From Candidatus Neomarinimicrobiota bacterium (lineage in GTDB: Bacteria; Fidelibacterota; UBA8477; JABMPR01): 56,952 nt of DNA. The first letter of the stretch is position 1, and every line of letters begins with the position of its first letter. The translations under genes and the position numbers were made by a program. The stretch is taken from contig JAYEKW010000245.1 of NCBI GenBank assembly GCA_034716895.1, forward strand, positions 1 through 56,952, given 5' to 3'. This document shows, one piece after another, positions 42,826 to 52,416 of this stretch. Under the pieces are notes generated by a model. That model saw only the letters and a program-made list of their open reading frames with translations, did not search any database and was not told the DNA's origin.

Positions 42826-43659
42826 ATGGAAACACGATACTTACCAAACGATCAGGCTTACCCCCGCATGAATACTGAAGAATTGCGTCAAAATTTTCTA
42901 GTAGAACATCTTTTTATGCCTGGGGAAATAGTTCTCCTTTACGCAGATGCAGATCGCGCCATCGTCGGCTCGGCCGTTCCCCTTGATCTTACACTGGAGC
43001 TAAAAGGCAGTCAAAAGGAAATGGCGACAGAAATCTTTGCTGAGAGACGTGAATTAGGCGTTATTAATATTGGCGGTCATGGCAGCATCCAAGTAGATGC
43101 AAATACTTATGACCTGGAAAAAGGGGATGCGCTCTATGTTGGGCGTGGTTCACGCAGTATCAGCTTCACAAGTGTAGATCAAGATGATCCTGCTGAATTC
43201 TATCTGTTGAGCTATCCTGCACACACTAAATATCCCACTAAGTTGATTAAAAACTCCACTGGAGAGGTTGAAGACCTGGGTACTGCAGAAGCTGCCAATA
43301 CCCGCAGGATTGTGAAGATGATCCATCCCGGTTCCGTCCAATCATGTCAACTGGTCATGGGTATTACGTCCTTGGGTGTTGGTCAGGTATGGAACACGAT
43401 GCCGCCCCATCTCCATCCCCGTCGCATGGAAGTTTACATGTATTATGATCTTGAGCCAGGGCAACGAATTTTTCATCTCATGGGAAAACCAGATGAGATT
43501 CGCATGCTGGTGATGAAGAGCAAGCAAGCAGTCATTAGCCCCAGCTGGTCCATGCATTCTGCCGCTGGGACCCGTAATTACACATTCATCTGGGGCATGG
43601 GTGGTGAGAATCAGGCTTTTACCGATATGGATTTTATTGATATGGAAAAACTGAGGTAA
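42826..43659 (+). CDS. kduI: 5-dehydro-4-deoxy-D-glucuronate isomerase
   Basis: A 277-residue protein of the KduI cupin family, starting M-E-T-R-Y-L-P-N and with the zinc site P-P-H-L-H-P-R-R-M-E-V-Y-M-Y and a later S-M-H-S. Reaction: the linear unsaturated uronate 5-keto-4-deoxyuronate to 3-deoxy-D-glycero-2,5-hexodiulosonate. It works with KduD, whose gene begins two bases after its stop. The start has GGAG upstream. It handles the unsaturated uronate released by GH105 or exolyases of this cluster. Confidence 0.95.
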   Translation: METRYLPNDQAYPRMNTEELRQNFLVEHLFMPGEIVLLYADADRAIVGSAVPLDLTLELKGSQKEMATEIFAERRELGVINIGGHGSIQVDANTYDLEKGDALYVGRGSRSISFTSVDQDDPAEFYLLSYPAHTKYPTKLIKNSTGEVEDLGTAEAANTRRIVKMIHPGSVQSCQLVMGITSLGVGQVWNTMPPHLHPRRMEVYMYYDLEPGQRIFHLMGKPDEIRMLVMKSKQAVISPSWSMHSAAGTRNYTFIWGMGGENQAFTDMDFIDMEKLR

Positions 43660-43661
43660 GC

Positions 43662-44423
43662 ATGCATTCCGATCTCTTTTCATTAGCTGGAAAAACAGCA
43701 TTGGTGACTGGTTCCAGTCGGGGAATTGGCGAAGCTTGTGCCATGGCTCTGGCTGAAGCAGGGGCCGATATAGTGTCTGTTTCGCGATCAGGGAAAACTC
43801 TAAATCTGTCAGCGAAGTGTGATAATTTAGGCCGATCCTTCGCTAACTATACCTGTAACTTCGCTGACAGACAGTCACTTAGCGAATTTACCTCTACCTT
43901 GGCGAGAGATCACGCAGTCATCGATATCCTGGTGAATAATGCTGGAACCATTCTGCGTAAACCAGCTGAGGATCATCCGGATGAATTCTGGGATGAGGTC
44001 CTACATGTGAATCTTAGTGCCCAATTTATTTTGAGTCGGGAGATCGGTAAACAGATGCTGGCAAGGGGGCAGGGAAAGATCATATTTATTGCCTCATTGT
44101 TATCATTTCAGGGGGGCATTACAGTTCCAGGCTACGCAGCCAGCAAAGGGGGCATCAAGACGCTTACCATGGCGTTGGCAAATGAATGGGCTGGACTGGG
44201 TGTGAATGTTAATGCAGTGGCGCCTGGTTACATCGCTACTGACAACACAGCTGCTCTACAGGCAGATCCTGTTCGCAACAAAGCGATACTGGAGCGAATA
44301 CCAGCGGGTCGTTGGGGAGAACCTGAAGATATAGCAGGTGCTGTCCACTTCCTCAGTTCGAGCGCCTCTGATTACATCCATGGTACTACCCTGCTGGTAG
44401 ACGGTGGCTGGATGGGACGCTGA
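43662..44423 (+). CDS. kduD: 2-deoxy-D-gluconate 3-dehydrogenase / DHDH reductase
   Basis: A 253-residue SDR with T-G-S-S-R-G-I-G, N-N-A-G, an S-L-L-S catalytic serine region and Y-A-A-S-K. The pattern N-N-A-G-T-I-L-R-K-P-A-E-D-H and A-P-G-Y-I-A-T-D-N-T are typical of KduD. Reaction: 3-deoxy-D-glycero-2,5-hexodiulosonate + NAD(P)H to KDG. KDG would then be phosphorylated and split by kdgK and eda at 28 kb. It is directly downstream of kduI. Confidence 0.93.
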   Translation: MHSDLFSLAGKTALVTGSSRGIGEACAMALAEAGADIVSVSRSGKTLNLSAKCDNLGRSFANYTCNFADRQSLSEFTSTLARDHAVIDILVNNAGTILRKPAEDHPDEFWDEVLHVNLSAQFILSREIGKQMLARGQGKIIFIASLLSFQGGITVPGYAASKGGIKTLTMALANEWAGLGVNVNAVAPGYIATDNTAALQADPVRNKAILERIPAGRWGEPEDIAGAVHFLSSSASDYIHGTTLLVDGGWMGR

Positions 44424-44424
44424 T

Positions 44425-45837
44425 ATGATGGGTTCCAGATTACATCCACACCGTTTCTTCGATCCAAATTATGCAATCAGGAATATGGCCCACGAATTAT
44501 ATGATGGGGTTAAAAATCTACCCATTATTTCTCCCCATGGACACACTGACCCCAAATGGTTTGCCGAGAATAAACCCTTTAGCGATCCCACTAATCTGCT
44601 GATAACGCCTGATCACTATGTATTGCGGATGCTATACTCACAGGGGGTTGCCTTTGAAGATTTGGGCATTGCCAGGTCAGATGGAAGTCCAGTGGAACAA
44701 AATCCACGTAAGGTCTGGGATTTATTTGCCAAACATTATTACTTATTTTCCGGGACACCTGTAGGCTCTTGGTTCGATCATGTTTTCCATGATGTGTTTG
44801 GTATTAATGAAACCCTGGATGAGAATACATCCACAGAGTTTTATCGGCAGATCAACCTGGCACTGAAATCCCCTGATTTTCTACCTAGAAGCATTATCGA
44901 AAGCTTTAATATTGAGGTAATTGCCACAACTGATCGGGTAACAGATACACTTGAATTTCATCAGGATATACTTGATTCAGGATGGAAGGGGAAGGTGATT
45001 CCTACCTTTCGTCCAGATTCAGTAATTGATATTCTGGATACTGATTGGAAGCAAACTATCATTTATTTAGGTGAGCTGGCTGGCATTGAGATAAATTCTT
45101 ATACTGCATATATTGCTGCTTTAGAGGAGCGTAGAAAGACTTTTAAGAGCCTGGGTGCCACAGCCACAGATCATGGCGTATTGAGTCCCTATACTCACAG
45201 ATTATCTGATCAGGAGGCCAATAGTCTTTTTAGCAAAGCCTTGAAGGGAACCGCTGATCCTACAGATGCTCAAGCATTTACAGCACATATGCTCATGGAG
45301 ATGGCTCGGATGAGCATGGAGGATGGCTTGGTCATGCAAATCCATCCAGGGTCCTTCAGAAATCATAATAAACAAGTTTTCGAGTTGTTTGGAGCGGATA
45401 TGGGTGGGGATATTCCAACGCAAACGGAATACACAAAAAACTTATACGAACTATTAAATGCTTACGGTAATGATCCTCATCTGAAATTGATCATCTTTAC
45501 TCTGGATGAATCGAACTATACGAGAGAATTAGCTCCTCTAGCTGCCCACTATCCAGCGCTGAAATTAGGACCCGCCTGGTGGTTCAATGATAGTATTGAA
45601 GGGATGAGGCGGTTTCGTCAAATGACCACAGAAACTGCATCGATCTACAATACTGTGGGTTTTAATGACGATACCCGTGCTCTGATGTCCATCCCTGCCC
45701 GACACGACCTCAGTCGGAGGGTTGATTCGAATTATCTGGCAACTCTAGTTGCTTCACACCGGATTGACATGGCAGATGCCAGGATAATGAGTAGAGCAAT
45801 GGCCTACGATCTGGCTAAGCATGCGTATAACCTGTAG
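44425..45837 (+). CDS. uxaC: glucuronate/galacturonate isomerase
   Basis: A 470-residue UxaC-family protein from ATG 44425, one base after the kduD stop; a GTG at 44404 would overlap kduD and is less likely. It has the family start F-F-D-P-N and S-P-H-G-H-T-D-P with metal-binding histidines, and the C-terminal G-F-N-D-D-T-R-A-L-M-S-I-P-A-R-H-D. Reaction: D-glucuronate to D-fructuronate. This shows that saturated uronate is also consumed by this cluster. The next step would be the SDR at 48658. Confidence 0.94.
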   Translation: MMGSRLHPHRFFDPNYAIRNMAHELYDGVKNLPIISPHGHTDPKWFAENKPFSDPTNLLITPDHYVLRMLYSQGVAFEDLGIARSDGSPVEQNPRKVWDLFAKHYYLFSGTPVGSWFDHVFHDVFGINETLDENTSTEFYRQINLALKSPDFLPRSIIESFNIEVIATTDRVTDTLEFHQDILDSGWKGKVIPTFRPDSVIDILDTDWKQTIIYLGELAGIEINSYTAYIAALEERRKTFKSLGATATDHGVLSPYTHRLSDQEANSLFSKALKGTADPTDAQAFTAHMLMEMARMSMEDGLVMQIHPGSFRNHNKQVFELFGADMGGDIPTQTEYTKNLYELLNAYGNDPHLKLIIFTLDESNYTRELAPLAAHYPALKLGPAWWFNDSIEGMRRFRQMTTETASIYNTVGFNDDTRALMSIPARHDLSRRVDSNYLATLVASHRIDMADARIMSRAMAYDLAKHAYNL

Positions 45838-45844
45838 GTGACTT

Positions 45845-46840
45845 ATGTACACTCGTTTTAATATACTCCTCCTCTTGTTAAGTATGTCTCTTGTAAGCTG
45901 CTCCCAGGATCAGGACGTAAAAATTATCAAACTCGCACATGGACTGGATCCCAGTCATCCCGTACACCAGGCGATGGAATACATGGCCGAAAGATTGACT
46001 GAAAAATCCGCCGGACAGATGCAATTAGACATCTACCCCAGTGGACAATTAGGGGCAGAACGAGAGCTCATCGAGTTACTTCAGATTGGTAGTCTGGCTA
46101 TGACAAAAGTGTCTGCCAGTCCCATGGAATCATTTGTCCTCGAAATGAAACTGTTCAGTATTCCCTATGTTTTTTCCAGTGAAGCGCATTTATGGCAGAT
46201 ACTCCAAGGTCCCATCGGGCAGGATATCCTATTGGCTGGGCAGGACTTCAGGTTACGTGGCTTAGGATATTTTGATGCGGGTAGTCGTAGTTTTTACACA
46301 AAGGAAACTCCAATTCACAGTCCAACTGATTTGCAGGGTCTGAAAATTCGTGTTATGAAGAGTCTGACAGCCGTAAAAATGGTCCAGGCTCTTGGTGGTT
46401 CGGCGACACCTATTTCTTGGGGTGAGCTATATACGGCTTTGCAACAAGGGGTTGTAGATGGTGCCGAGAATAATCCCCCTAGTTTTTTTCTCTCAAAGCA
46501 TTATGAAGTCTGTAAATATTACTCTTTGGATGAACATACCAGTGTCCCTGATATCCTCCTTATCAGTACGGTCGTATGGGAATCACTGTCTTCTCAACAG
46601 CAGACTTGGCTCCAGGAAGCTGTAAACGAGTCCGTGACCTACCAACGCCGACTATGGAAGAAATCTACAGACCATGCTTTGGCAGAACTTGTCAAGGCCG
46701 GGGTGCAGATTATACAACCTGAAAAAGTCAACTTTCAACAATCAGTAAAAGACATGCATGAAAGCTACAGAGGAACAGCCATCTATGATCTCATTCAGGA
46801 AATAGCTGCACTTGATACCAGTGGAAGGGACGAGGGATGA
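45845..46840 (+). CDS. TRAP transporter substrate-binding lipoprotein (DctP family)
   Basis: A 331-residue protein with a lipoprotein signal (S-L-V-S-C). H-P-V-H-Q-A, Q-L-G-A-E-R-E-L, and G-L-K-I-R-V-M with the carboxylate-binding arginine are typical of DctP/TAXI-like solute binding proteins. It binds an organic acid in the periplasm and delivers it to the QM subunits encoded directly after. By context the ligand should be a uronate such as glucuronate or the unsaturated ketouronate. It overlaps the next gene by four bases. Confidence 0.92.
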   Translation: MYTRFNILLLLLSMSLVSCSQDQDVKIIKLAHGLDPSHPVHQAMEYMAERLTEKSAGQMQLDIYPSGQLGAERELIELLQIGSLAMTKVSASPMESFVLEMKLFSIPYVFSSEAHLWQILQGPIGQDILLAGQDFRLRGLGYFDAGSRSFYTKETPIHSPTDLQGLKIRVMKSLTAVKMVQALGGSATPISWGELYTALQQGVVDGAENNPPSFFLSKHYEVCKYYSLDEHTSVPDILLISTVVWESLSSQQQTWLQEAVNESVTYQRRLWKKSTDHALAELVKAGVQIIQPEKVNFQQSVKDMHESYRGTAIYDLIQEIAALDTSGRDEG

Positions 46841-47331
46841 ATACACTTATCACACTTCTTGATAAAGCCTTAAGTCGTTTTCTGATCAGTCTTATGGCAT
46901 TTATTGTCCTGGTAGTGACCTGGCAGGTTATTACCCGCTTCCTCATGTCAACACCGAGTTCCTACACCGAAGAATTAGCCCGATTTCTGCTCATCTGGAT
47001 TGGTGTTCTGGGCTCCAGTTATGCCTTGCGGACCCGAGCCCACTTGGGGATTGATCTATTGTCTACCAAGCTGGAGGGAAGAGCAAAAGGGCTGCTTATT
47101 ATTGGAATCTATCTTTTGGTCATTCTCTTTGCCTTGCTGATTATGGTCATCGGGGGCATTCGTCTGGTCTCGCTTACTTTCAACCTGGATCAAATTTCTG
47201 CTTCATTAGGTATCAAAATGGGATACATATATCTGGTGTTGCCTTTGAGTGGATCGATTATGATCATCTATTCCAGCGATTTCATCTTAAAAGCGCTGCA
47301 TCTCATTACTCATGGGGAGGAGACAAGCTGA
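46837..47331 (+). CDS. TRAP transporter small membrane subunit (DctQ family)
   Basis: A 164-residue protein with four hydrophobic segments, W-Q-V-I-T-R-F and S-Y-T-E-E-L-A-R-F-L-L-I-W, the usual DctQ motifs. It is the small subunit pairing with DctM and overlaps both neighbours (ATGA at its start, one base at its end), so stoichiometric translation is likely. Confidence 0.92.
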   Translation: MNTLITLLDKALSRFLISLMAFIVLVVTWQVITRFLMSTPSSYTEELARFLLIWIGVLGSSYALRTRAHLGIDLLSTKLEGRAKGLLIIGIYLLVILFALLIMVIGGIRLVSLTFNLDQISASLGIKMGYIYLVLPLSGSIMIIYSSDFILKALHLITHGEETS

Positions 47332-48626
47332 TGGATATGTCAATTCTCGTTCTCATTATTAGTTTTGTCGTTTTGCTGGGCCTGAACGTTCCCATTGGTT
47401 TCAGTATTGGTCTTTCCACCACATTTACTATGCTATTTACCATTCCCATGGGACCAGCAATAACCACGGTGGCCCAGAGAATGGCCACAGGAATTGATAG
47501 TTTTGCACTCTTGGCAATTCCCTTCTTTATTCTATCTGGACAGCTCATGGGGCGTGGGGGCATTGCTAGGCGCTTGATTGAATTTGCAAAAGTTTTGGTG
47601 GGGATGTTACCCGGGGGACTGGCTTATGTGAATGTCCTGGCTTGTATGTTTTTTGGTGCGATATCTGGTTCGGCTGTTGCTGCAACATCAGCCATTGGTG
47701 GGTTTATGATCCCCATCATGAACAAGGAAGGATACGATAGGAACTTTAACACAGCGGTAACTGTAACTGCCTCAACCACAGGGCTTTTAATCCCTCCAAG
47801 TAATGTTCTTATTGTCTATTCCCTGGCCAGTGGAGGAATCTCAATTGCAGCGTTGTTTATCGCTGGATACGTTCCCGGGATTATGATTGGGATCGCTTTG
47901 ATCCTGGTCGCTGCTTTTTTGGCAAAACGCCGTGGATATCCCAGGGGTGAGCGGGTTGCATTTTTACCAGGTGTAAAGAAATTATTAGATGCCATACCAA
48001 GTATGATGCTTATCGTGATCGTCATTGGAGGGATTATTGCCGGAATTTTCACTGCCACGGAAGCCAGTGCAATTGCTGTGCTCTACTCACTCCTGTTATC
48101 AGTGGTTTTTTATCGCGAGATTAAACCGTCTCAATTGCCAGAGATTCTCCTGAAAACAGTTGAGACGACAGCTATTGTCATGTTGCTGATTGGCACATCT
48201 TCCGCCATGTCCTGGATCTTATCCTACGAAAACATCCCCCAAAATATTAGTCAGGCCTTGGTATCATTGACTGAGAGCAAAATTGTCATTCTCATGATCA
48301 TTAATCTGGTGTTGTTGGTTGTTGGTACTTTTATGGACATGACCCCTGCCATCCTGATTTTCACGCCAATTTTTCTACCCGTCGTGGCGGAACTGGGAAT
48401 CAGTCCTCTGCATTTTGGGATTATGATGGTTCTCAATCTAAGTATCGGTTTGACGACACCACCTGTTGGCTCGGTTCTTTTTGTGGGCTGCGGGATCGGA
48501 AAAACAACAATTGGGGGCTTAACGAAGGCGCTATTGCCATTTTACGCTGTCATGGTTTTGGTACTGATCGCTGTGACATACTTCCCCTGGATCACTGAAT
48601 CCTTACCTCGTTATCTTGGCTATTAA
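47331..48626 (+). CDS. TRAP transporter large permease (DctM family)
   Basis: A 431-residue, roughly 12-segment membrane protein with F-F-I-L-S-G-Q-L-M-G-R-G-G-I-A-R-R, G-A-I-S-G-S-A-V-A-A-T-S-A-I-G, and T-E-A-S-A-I-A-V-L-Y motifs of DctM. It forms the sodium-coupled channel of the TRAP system with the two preceding genes. This cluster thus uses TRAP, whereas the alginate operon uses an MFS importer. Confidence 0.95.
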   Translation: MDMSILVLIISFVVLLGLNVPIGFSIGLSTTFTMLFTIPMGPAITTVAQRMATGIDSFALLAIPFFILSGQLMGRGGIARRLIEFAKVLVGMLPGGLAYVNVLACMFFGAISGSAVAATSAIGGFMIPIMNKEGYDRNFNTAVTVTASTTGLLIPPSNVLIVYSLASGGISIAALFIAGYVPGIMIGIALILVAAFLAKRRGYPRGERVAFLPGVKKLLDAIPSMMLIVIVIGGIIAGIFTATEASAIAVLYSLLLSVVFYREIKPSQLPEILLKTVETTAIVMLLIGTSSAMSWILSYENIPQNISQALVSLTESKIVILMIINLVLLVVGTFMDMTPAILIFTPIFLPVVAELGISPLHFGIMMVLNLSIGLTTPPVGSVLFVGCGIGKTTIGGLTKALLPFYAVMVLVLIAVTYFPWITESLPRYLGY

Positions 48627-48657
48627 ACACCTGAACTTTTAGATAAAGGAAACTGAG

Positions 48658-49476
48658 TTGAACAATCTATTCGATGTTAATGATCAGGTCATTGTGATCA
48701 CCGGAGGGGCGGGCGTTCTAGGCAGCGATCTGGCCAGAGCCCTGTATGGTTTGGGAGCGAAGATTGCCATTCTTGATCTCAATGAAATTGCAGGGGATGA
48801 ATTGGTGGTGGAGCTTCATAAGAAACCAGGCCAGGCCATCAGTTTGAAAACAAATATTCTGGAAGAAGATTCAATTGCAGCAGCGGCGGATGAGGTTGTG
48901 AATCGATTTGGTCGGATCGATTGCTTGATTAACGCGGGTGGTGGGAATCATCCCAAGGCAACAACGGGTCCAGACCTGAGCTTTTTCGATGTTCCTAAAG
49001 AAGCTTTCCAGTTTGTTTCCGACCTGAATTTGCTGGGCACTGTTCTGCCCAGTCAGGTGATTGGTAAGATTATCGCCAAACAGGAATCAGGAATTATTCT
49101 GAATATATCTTCGATGAATGCTTTTCGACCCCTCACACGCATTCCTGCTTATTCTGCCGCAAAAGCAGCTGTGAGCAATTTTACCCAGTGGTTGGCAGTG
49201 CATCTAGCTCAGGAGTATTCACCTAAAATCCGGGTGAATGCAATCGCACCTGGATTTTTCCTCACCAATCAGAATCGTTTTTTACTTACTGATGAGAAAA
49301 CAGGCGAGCTAACAACCAGAGGCAAGCAGATCATTGATCATACACCCCAGGGACGTTTCGGAGATCCAGAAGATCTCATCGGAACCGTTGTATGGTTATT
49401 ATCACCGGCTTCAATATTTATCACTGGTGTCGTAGTCCCCGTGGATGGTGGGTTTTCCGCTTTCAGTGGTGTTTAA
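48658..49476 (+). CDS. SDR oxidoreductase, probably D-mannonate (fructuronate) dehydrogenase of YjmF type
   Basis: A 272-residue SDR beginning at TTG 48658, seven bases after AAAGGAAA. It has T-G-G-A-G-V-L-G, Y-S-A-A-K, and I-N-A-G-G-G-N-H-P-K-A-T-T, a signature I associate with SDR-type mannonate oxidoreductases (YjmF of Bacillus) rather than other SDRs. Reaction proposed: D-fructuronate + NAD(P)H to D-mannonate. It lies after uxaC and the TRAP genes, and no uxuA (mannonate dehydratase) follows. The product may instead go to the LarA-type enzyme at 51149. Confidence 0.8.
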   Translation: MNNLFDVNDQVIVITGGAGVLGSDLARALYGLGAKIAILDLNEIAGDELVVELHKKPGQAISLKTNILEEDSIAAAADEVVNRFGRIDCLINAGGGNHPKATTGPDLSFFDVPKEAFQFVSDLNLLGTVLPSQVIGKIIAKQESGIILNISSMNAFRPLTRIPAYSAAKAAVSNFTQWLAVHLAQEYSPKIRVNAIAPGFFLTNQNRFLLTDEKTGELTTRGKQIIDHTPQGRFGDPEDLIGTVVWLLSPASIFITGVVVPVDGGFSAFSGV

Positions 49477-49620
49477 TACCCTTTAACAAGAAAATGGAAT
49501 ATATCCTACTATTGTGCAAGTTCATAGTCCCCTCCTGGTTAGGGCGGGGTACCTGTCCGCTCAAATAGAAGCATAACTAAAAATAATAATTTAAAAAAAA
49601 TAGAATAATTGGAGCAAAAA

Positions 49621-51078
49621 TTGACAAAGAATAAAGCAAATATAGGGGTTGTCGGGCTGGCAGTCATGGGGGAGAACCTCATTCTCAATATGGAAAGTAA
49701 AGGCTTTCAGGTTGCCTGTTTTAACAGAACTACTTCAAAAGTAGATGACTTTATTAATGGTCGAGCGAAGGGGAAGAACATCCAGGGGTATCATAGTCTC
49801 AAAGATTTCTGCCAGGGTCTAGAATCTCCTCGTAAGGTCATGCTCATGGTCAAAGCTGGTGGTGTGGTGGATGCCTTTATTGATCAGATCATTCCTTTTC
49901 TTGAGCAGGGTGACATCATTATTGACGGTGGAAATTCCCATTTTCCAGACACCATTAGGCGGACAGCGTACGTTGAGAGCAAAGGTCTGCTCTATATCGG
50001 AACAGGTGTGTCAGGTGGCGAAGAAGGAGCTCTATTGGGTCCTTCTATCATGCCAGGTGGCTCACCAAAAGCCTGGGATCAGGTAAAGCTTATCTTTCAA
50101 AAGATATCAGCACATACAGATGAAGGGGATGCTTGTTGTGAATGGGTGGGTGAGAATGGTGCTGGTCATTTTGTGAAGATGGTCCACAATGGGATCGAGT
50201 ATGGTGACATGCAGATGATCACTGAGACCTATCAGATGATGAAATATGGCTTAAAGATGAGTAATGGAGAGATGGAGGCTGTTTTCAACACCTGGAATCA
50301 GGGAAAACTGGATTCCTACCTGATCGAGATAACTAGAGATATCCTGGGTTATCGTGATGAAAATGGGAAAGCAACCCTGGATTTAATTCTGGATACAGCA
50401 GGCCAAAAAGGTACAGGGAAATGGACAGCTATTGCTGCATTGGACGAGGGCATGCCTCTCACGCTCATCGGTGAAGCCGTTTTTGCTCGTTGTCTTTCTG
50501 CCATCAAGGATGAACGGGTGGAAGCATCAAAAGTACTCACCGGTCCAGAAGCAAGCTTCACGGGTGAAAAAGCCGCTTTTATTGCTGACCTGGAAGAAGC
50601 TCTGTATGCTTCCAAGATCGTTTCCTATGCCCAAGGTTATCAGTTAATGAGAGCTGCGGCTACAAGCTATGAGTGGAATCTCAATTATGGTGGGATTGCC
50701 ATGATGTGGCGGGGTGGTTGCATTATTCGATCTGTCTTTCTGGGTAAGATTAAAGATGCCTTCGAAATGAATCCCGAACTTAACAATCTTTTGTTAGACC
50801 CATTTTTTCGGGATGCTGTGACAAATGCTCAAGCTGCCTGGAGGAGGGTGGTCATGAAAGCTGTGGAATTAGGCATTCCCATGCCGGCCATTAGTTCTGC
50901 ACTGGTCTATTACGATGGGTTTCGTTCAGAGCGTTTGCCAGCCAATCTACTTCAAGCTCAGCGCGATTATTTTGGTGCTCATACTTATGAGCGAGTTGAC
51001 AAGCTTCGTGGTGAAGTTTTTCATACCAATTGGACCGGTCGCGGTGGCACTACCTCCGCCTCAACTTATGTGGTTTGA
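49621..51078 (+). CDS. gnd: 6-phosphogluconate dehydrogenase, decarboxylating
   Basis: A 485-residue protein from TTG 49621, chosen because GGAG sits seven bases upstream; an in-frame TTG at 49609 is less likely. It has G-L-A-V-M-G-E-N-L (NADP site), D-G-G-N-S-H-F, G-V-S-G-G-E-E-G-A-L-L-G-P-S-I-M-P-G-G, and K-M-V-H-N-G-I-E-Y-G-D-M-Q, the full signature of Gnd. Length fits the family (about 470-490). Reaction: 6-phosphogluconate to ribulose-5-phosphate and CO2. It is unusual to find it in a uronate-catabolic operon, which suggests gluconate or 6-phosphogluconate is made here. Confidence 0.96.
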   Translation: MTKNKANIGVVGLAVMGENLILNMESKGFQVACFNRTTSKVDDFINGRAKGKNIQGYHSLKDFCQGLESPRKVMLMVKAGGVVDAFIDQIIPFLEQGDIIIDGGNSHFPDTIRRTAYVESKGLLYIGTGVSGGEEGALLGPSIMPGGSPKAWDQVKLIFQKISAHTDEGDACCEWVGENGAGHFVKMVHNGIEYGDMQMITETYQMMKYGLKMSNGEMEAVFNTWNQGKLDSYLIEITRDILGYRDENGKATLDLILDTAGQKGTGKWTAIAALDEGMPLTLIGEAVFARCLSAIKDERVEASKVLTGPEASFTGEKAAFIADLEEALYASKIVSYAQGYQLMRAAATSYEWNLNYGGIAMMWRGGCIIRSVFLGKIKDAFEMNPELNNLLLDPFFRDAVTNAQAAWRRVVMKAVELGIPMPAISSALVYYDGFRSERLPANLLQAQRDYFGAHTYERVDKLRGEVFHTNWTGRGGTTSASTYVV

Positions 51079-51079
51079 G

Positions 51080-51121
51080 GGGATAAGGAATAAGTAAAAA
51101 GGGATAAGGGATAAGTAAAAC
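51080..51121 (+). repeat. two tandem 21-bp units after gnd
   Basis: Two adjacent 21-base units (51080-51100 and 51101-51121) of the form GGGATAAGGRATAAGTAAAA plus one base differ at two positions. Each unit itself contains a GGGATAAG-type duplication. They fill the gap between gnd and the LarA-type gene. No function is known to me. Confidence 0.75.
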
Positions 51122-51148
51122 AGTTATGATACATAAAGCGAGAAACCA

Positions 51149-52396
51149 ATGATAGGCAAAGGCTTTACGGACCACATTCTTACCGAAACAGAAGTTATCA
51201 AACTTGTACAGGATGCTTTCTCAGCTAAGGATATGAGTACTAAGAAGGTGCTTTGCATCATCCCGGATCTAACCAGAACGGCTCCCATCGACCTCATGTT
51301 CAGAACGGTTTATGCTGAGTTGGCAGAACAAGTAGAACTGTTGGATTTTATTATCGCTCTGGGAACCCATCAACCCTTAAATGAAGTAGCCATCAATCAC
51401 CGCGTTGGTATTACGCAATCCGAACGAACGTCACGCTATCCGAAAGCCAGGTTCTTTAATCACGAATGGAAAAATTCAGATCAGCTCGTAGTTGCTGGAA
51501 CATTTTCCGCAGAAGAAGTCTTTCTACTTTCTGATGGACGAATGAATGAGGCCGTGGATGTTAGCGTCAATAAAATTGTCTACGATTATGATTTACTCCT
51601 GATCATTGGTCCAACCTTTCCCCATGAGGTGGTGGGGTTTTCCGGAGGAAATAAATATCTCTTTCCAGGGCTAGCTGGTCAGGAAATTATTGATATGTTC
51701 CATTGGCTAGGAGCGCTTATCACCAATCCCATGATCATTGGACATAAGTATACTCCGGTGCGTGCTGTAGTAGATCGTTCAGCAGCATTTCTGCCTGTTG
51801 AACGCATGTGCATGAGTCTGGTGGTCAAGGGACAGGACCTGGCAGGTTTATATATTGGAACCCCAGAAGCAGCCTGGGAAGCAGCCTCGGATCTATCGGA
51901 TAAACTGAATGTGAAATACCTGGAAAAGCCATTTCATACGGTGCTATCCAGAGCTCCTGAGATGTATGATGATCTTTGGACTGGTGGCAAGTGCATGTAT
52001 AAACTGGAACAAGTCGTCGCGGATGGTGGTGATCTCATTATTTATGCTCCTCACATCACTGAAGTATCCGTTACCCACGGGGATATTATCGAGGAAATTG
52101 GCTATCATGTGCGTGATTACTTTGTAAAACAAACCGAACATTTCAAGCATATCCCTGGTGGGGTTATGGCGCATTCCACCCATGTACGAGGGGTTGGTAC
52201 GTATGAGAATGGTGTTGAAAAGCCCCGAATAAATGTCATCCTGGCTACTGGTATTCCAGAAGAAACCTGCAAAAAGATCAATCTGGGTTATCGAGATCCA
52301 GCAAGCATTAAAATTGAAGAATTTATGAATAGAGATGACGAAGGTATCCTGTATGTGCCCAAAGCAGGTGAGATACTTTATCGACTAAAAAATTAA
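51149..52396 (+). CDS. LarA-family nickel-dependent racemase/epimerase, candidate D-gluconate 2-epimerase
   Basis: A 415-residue LarA (DUF2088) family protein. P-D-L-T-R-T-A-P, G-T-H-Q-P (H74), P-H-E-V-V-G-F-S-G-G-N-K-Y-L-F-P-G (H159, K169) and H185 keep the H-to-K (10) and K-to-H (16) spacing of L. plantarum LarA (H174, K184, H200), the residues that hold the nickel-pincer cofactor. Known LarA homologues include D-gluconate 2-epimerases besides lactate and malate racemases. Neighbours are mannonate SDR, gnd and a sugar-acid kinase, so conversion of D-mannonate to D-gluconate is proposed. Larger differences from lactate racemase elsewhere make lactate an unlikely substrate here. The cofactor genes larB, larC and larE are not in the window. 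Confidence 0.82.
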   Translation: MIGKGFTDHILTETEVIKLVQDAFSAKDMSTKKVLCIIPDLTRTAPIDLMFRTVYAELAEQVELLDFIIALGTHQPLNEVAINHRVGITQSERTSRYPKARFFNHEWKNSDQLVVAGTFSAEEVFLLSDGRMNEAVDVSVNKIVYDYDLLLIIGPTFPHEVVGFSGGNKYLFPGLAGQEIIDMFHWLGALITNPMIIGHKYTPVRAVVDRSAAFLPVERMCMSLVVKGQDLAGLYIGTPEAAWEAASDLSDKLNVKYLEKPFHTVLSRAPEMYDDLWTGGKCMYKLEQVVADGGDLIIYAPHITEVSVTHGDIIEEIGYHVRDYFVKQTEHFKHIPGGVMAHSTHVRGVGTYENGVEKPRINVILATGIPEETCKKINLGYRDPASIKIEEFMNRDDEGILYVPKAGEILYRLKN

Positions 52397-52416
52397 TAAT
52401 GTAAGGATTTACAATA

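Noticed and set aside
44404-44424. GTG start for uxaC overlapping kduD
   Set aside because: ATG 44425 directly after the kduD stop fits the family N-terminus better.
49528-49552. GC-rich possible hairpin upstream of gnd
   Set aside because: Pairing is interrupted (4 + 3 pairs with uneven bulge) and no T-run follows; too weak to list.
51080-51121. Repeat considered as CRISPR
   Set aside because: Only two contiguous units without spacers; no cas genes.
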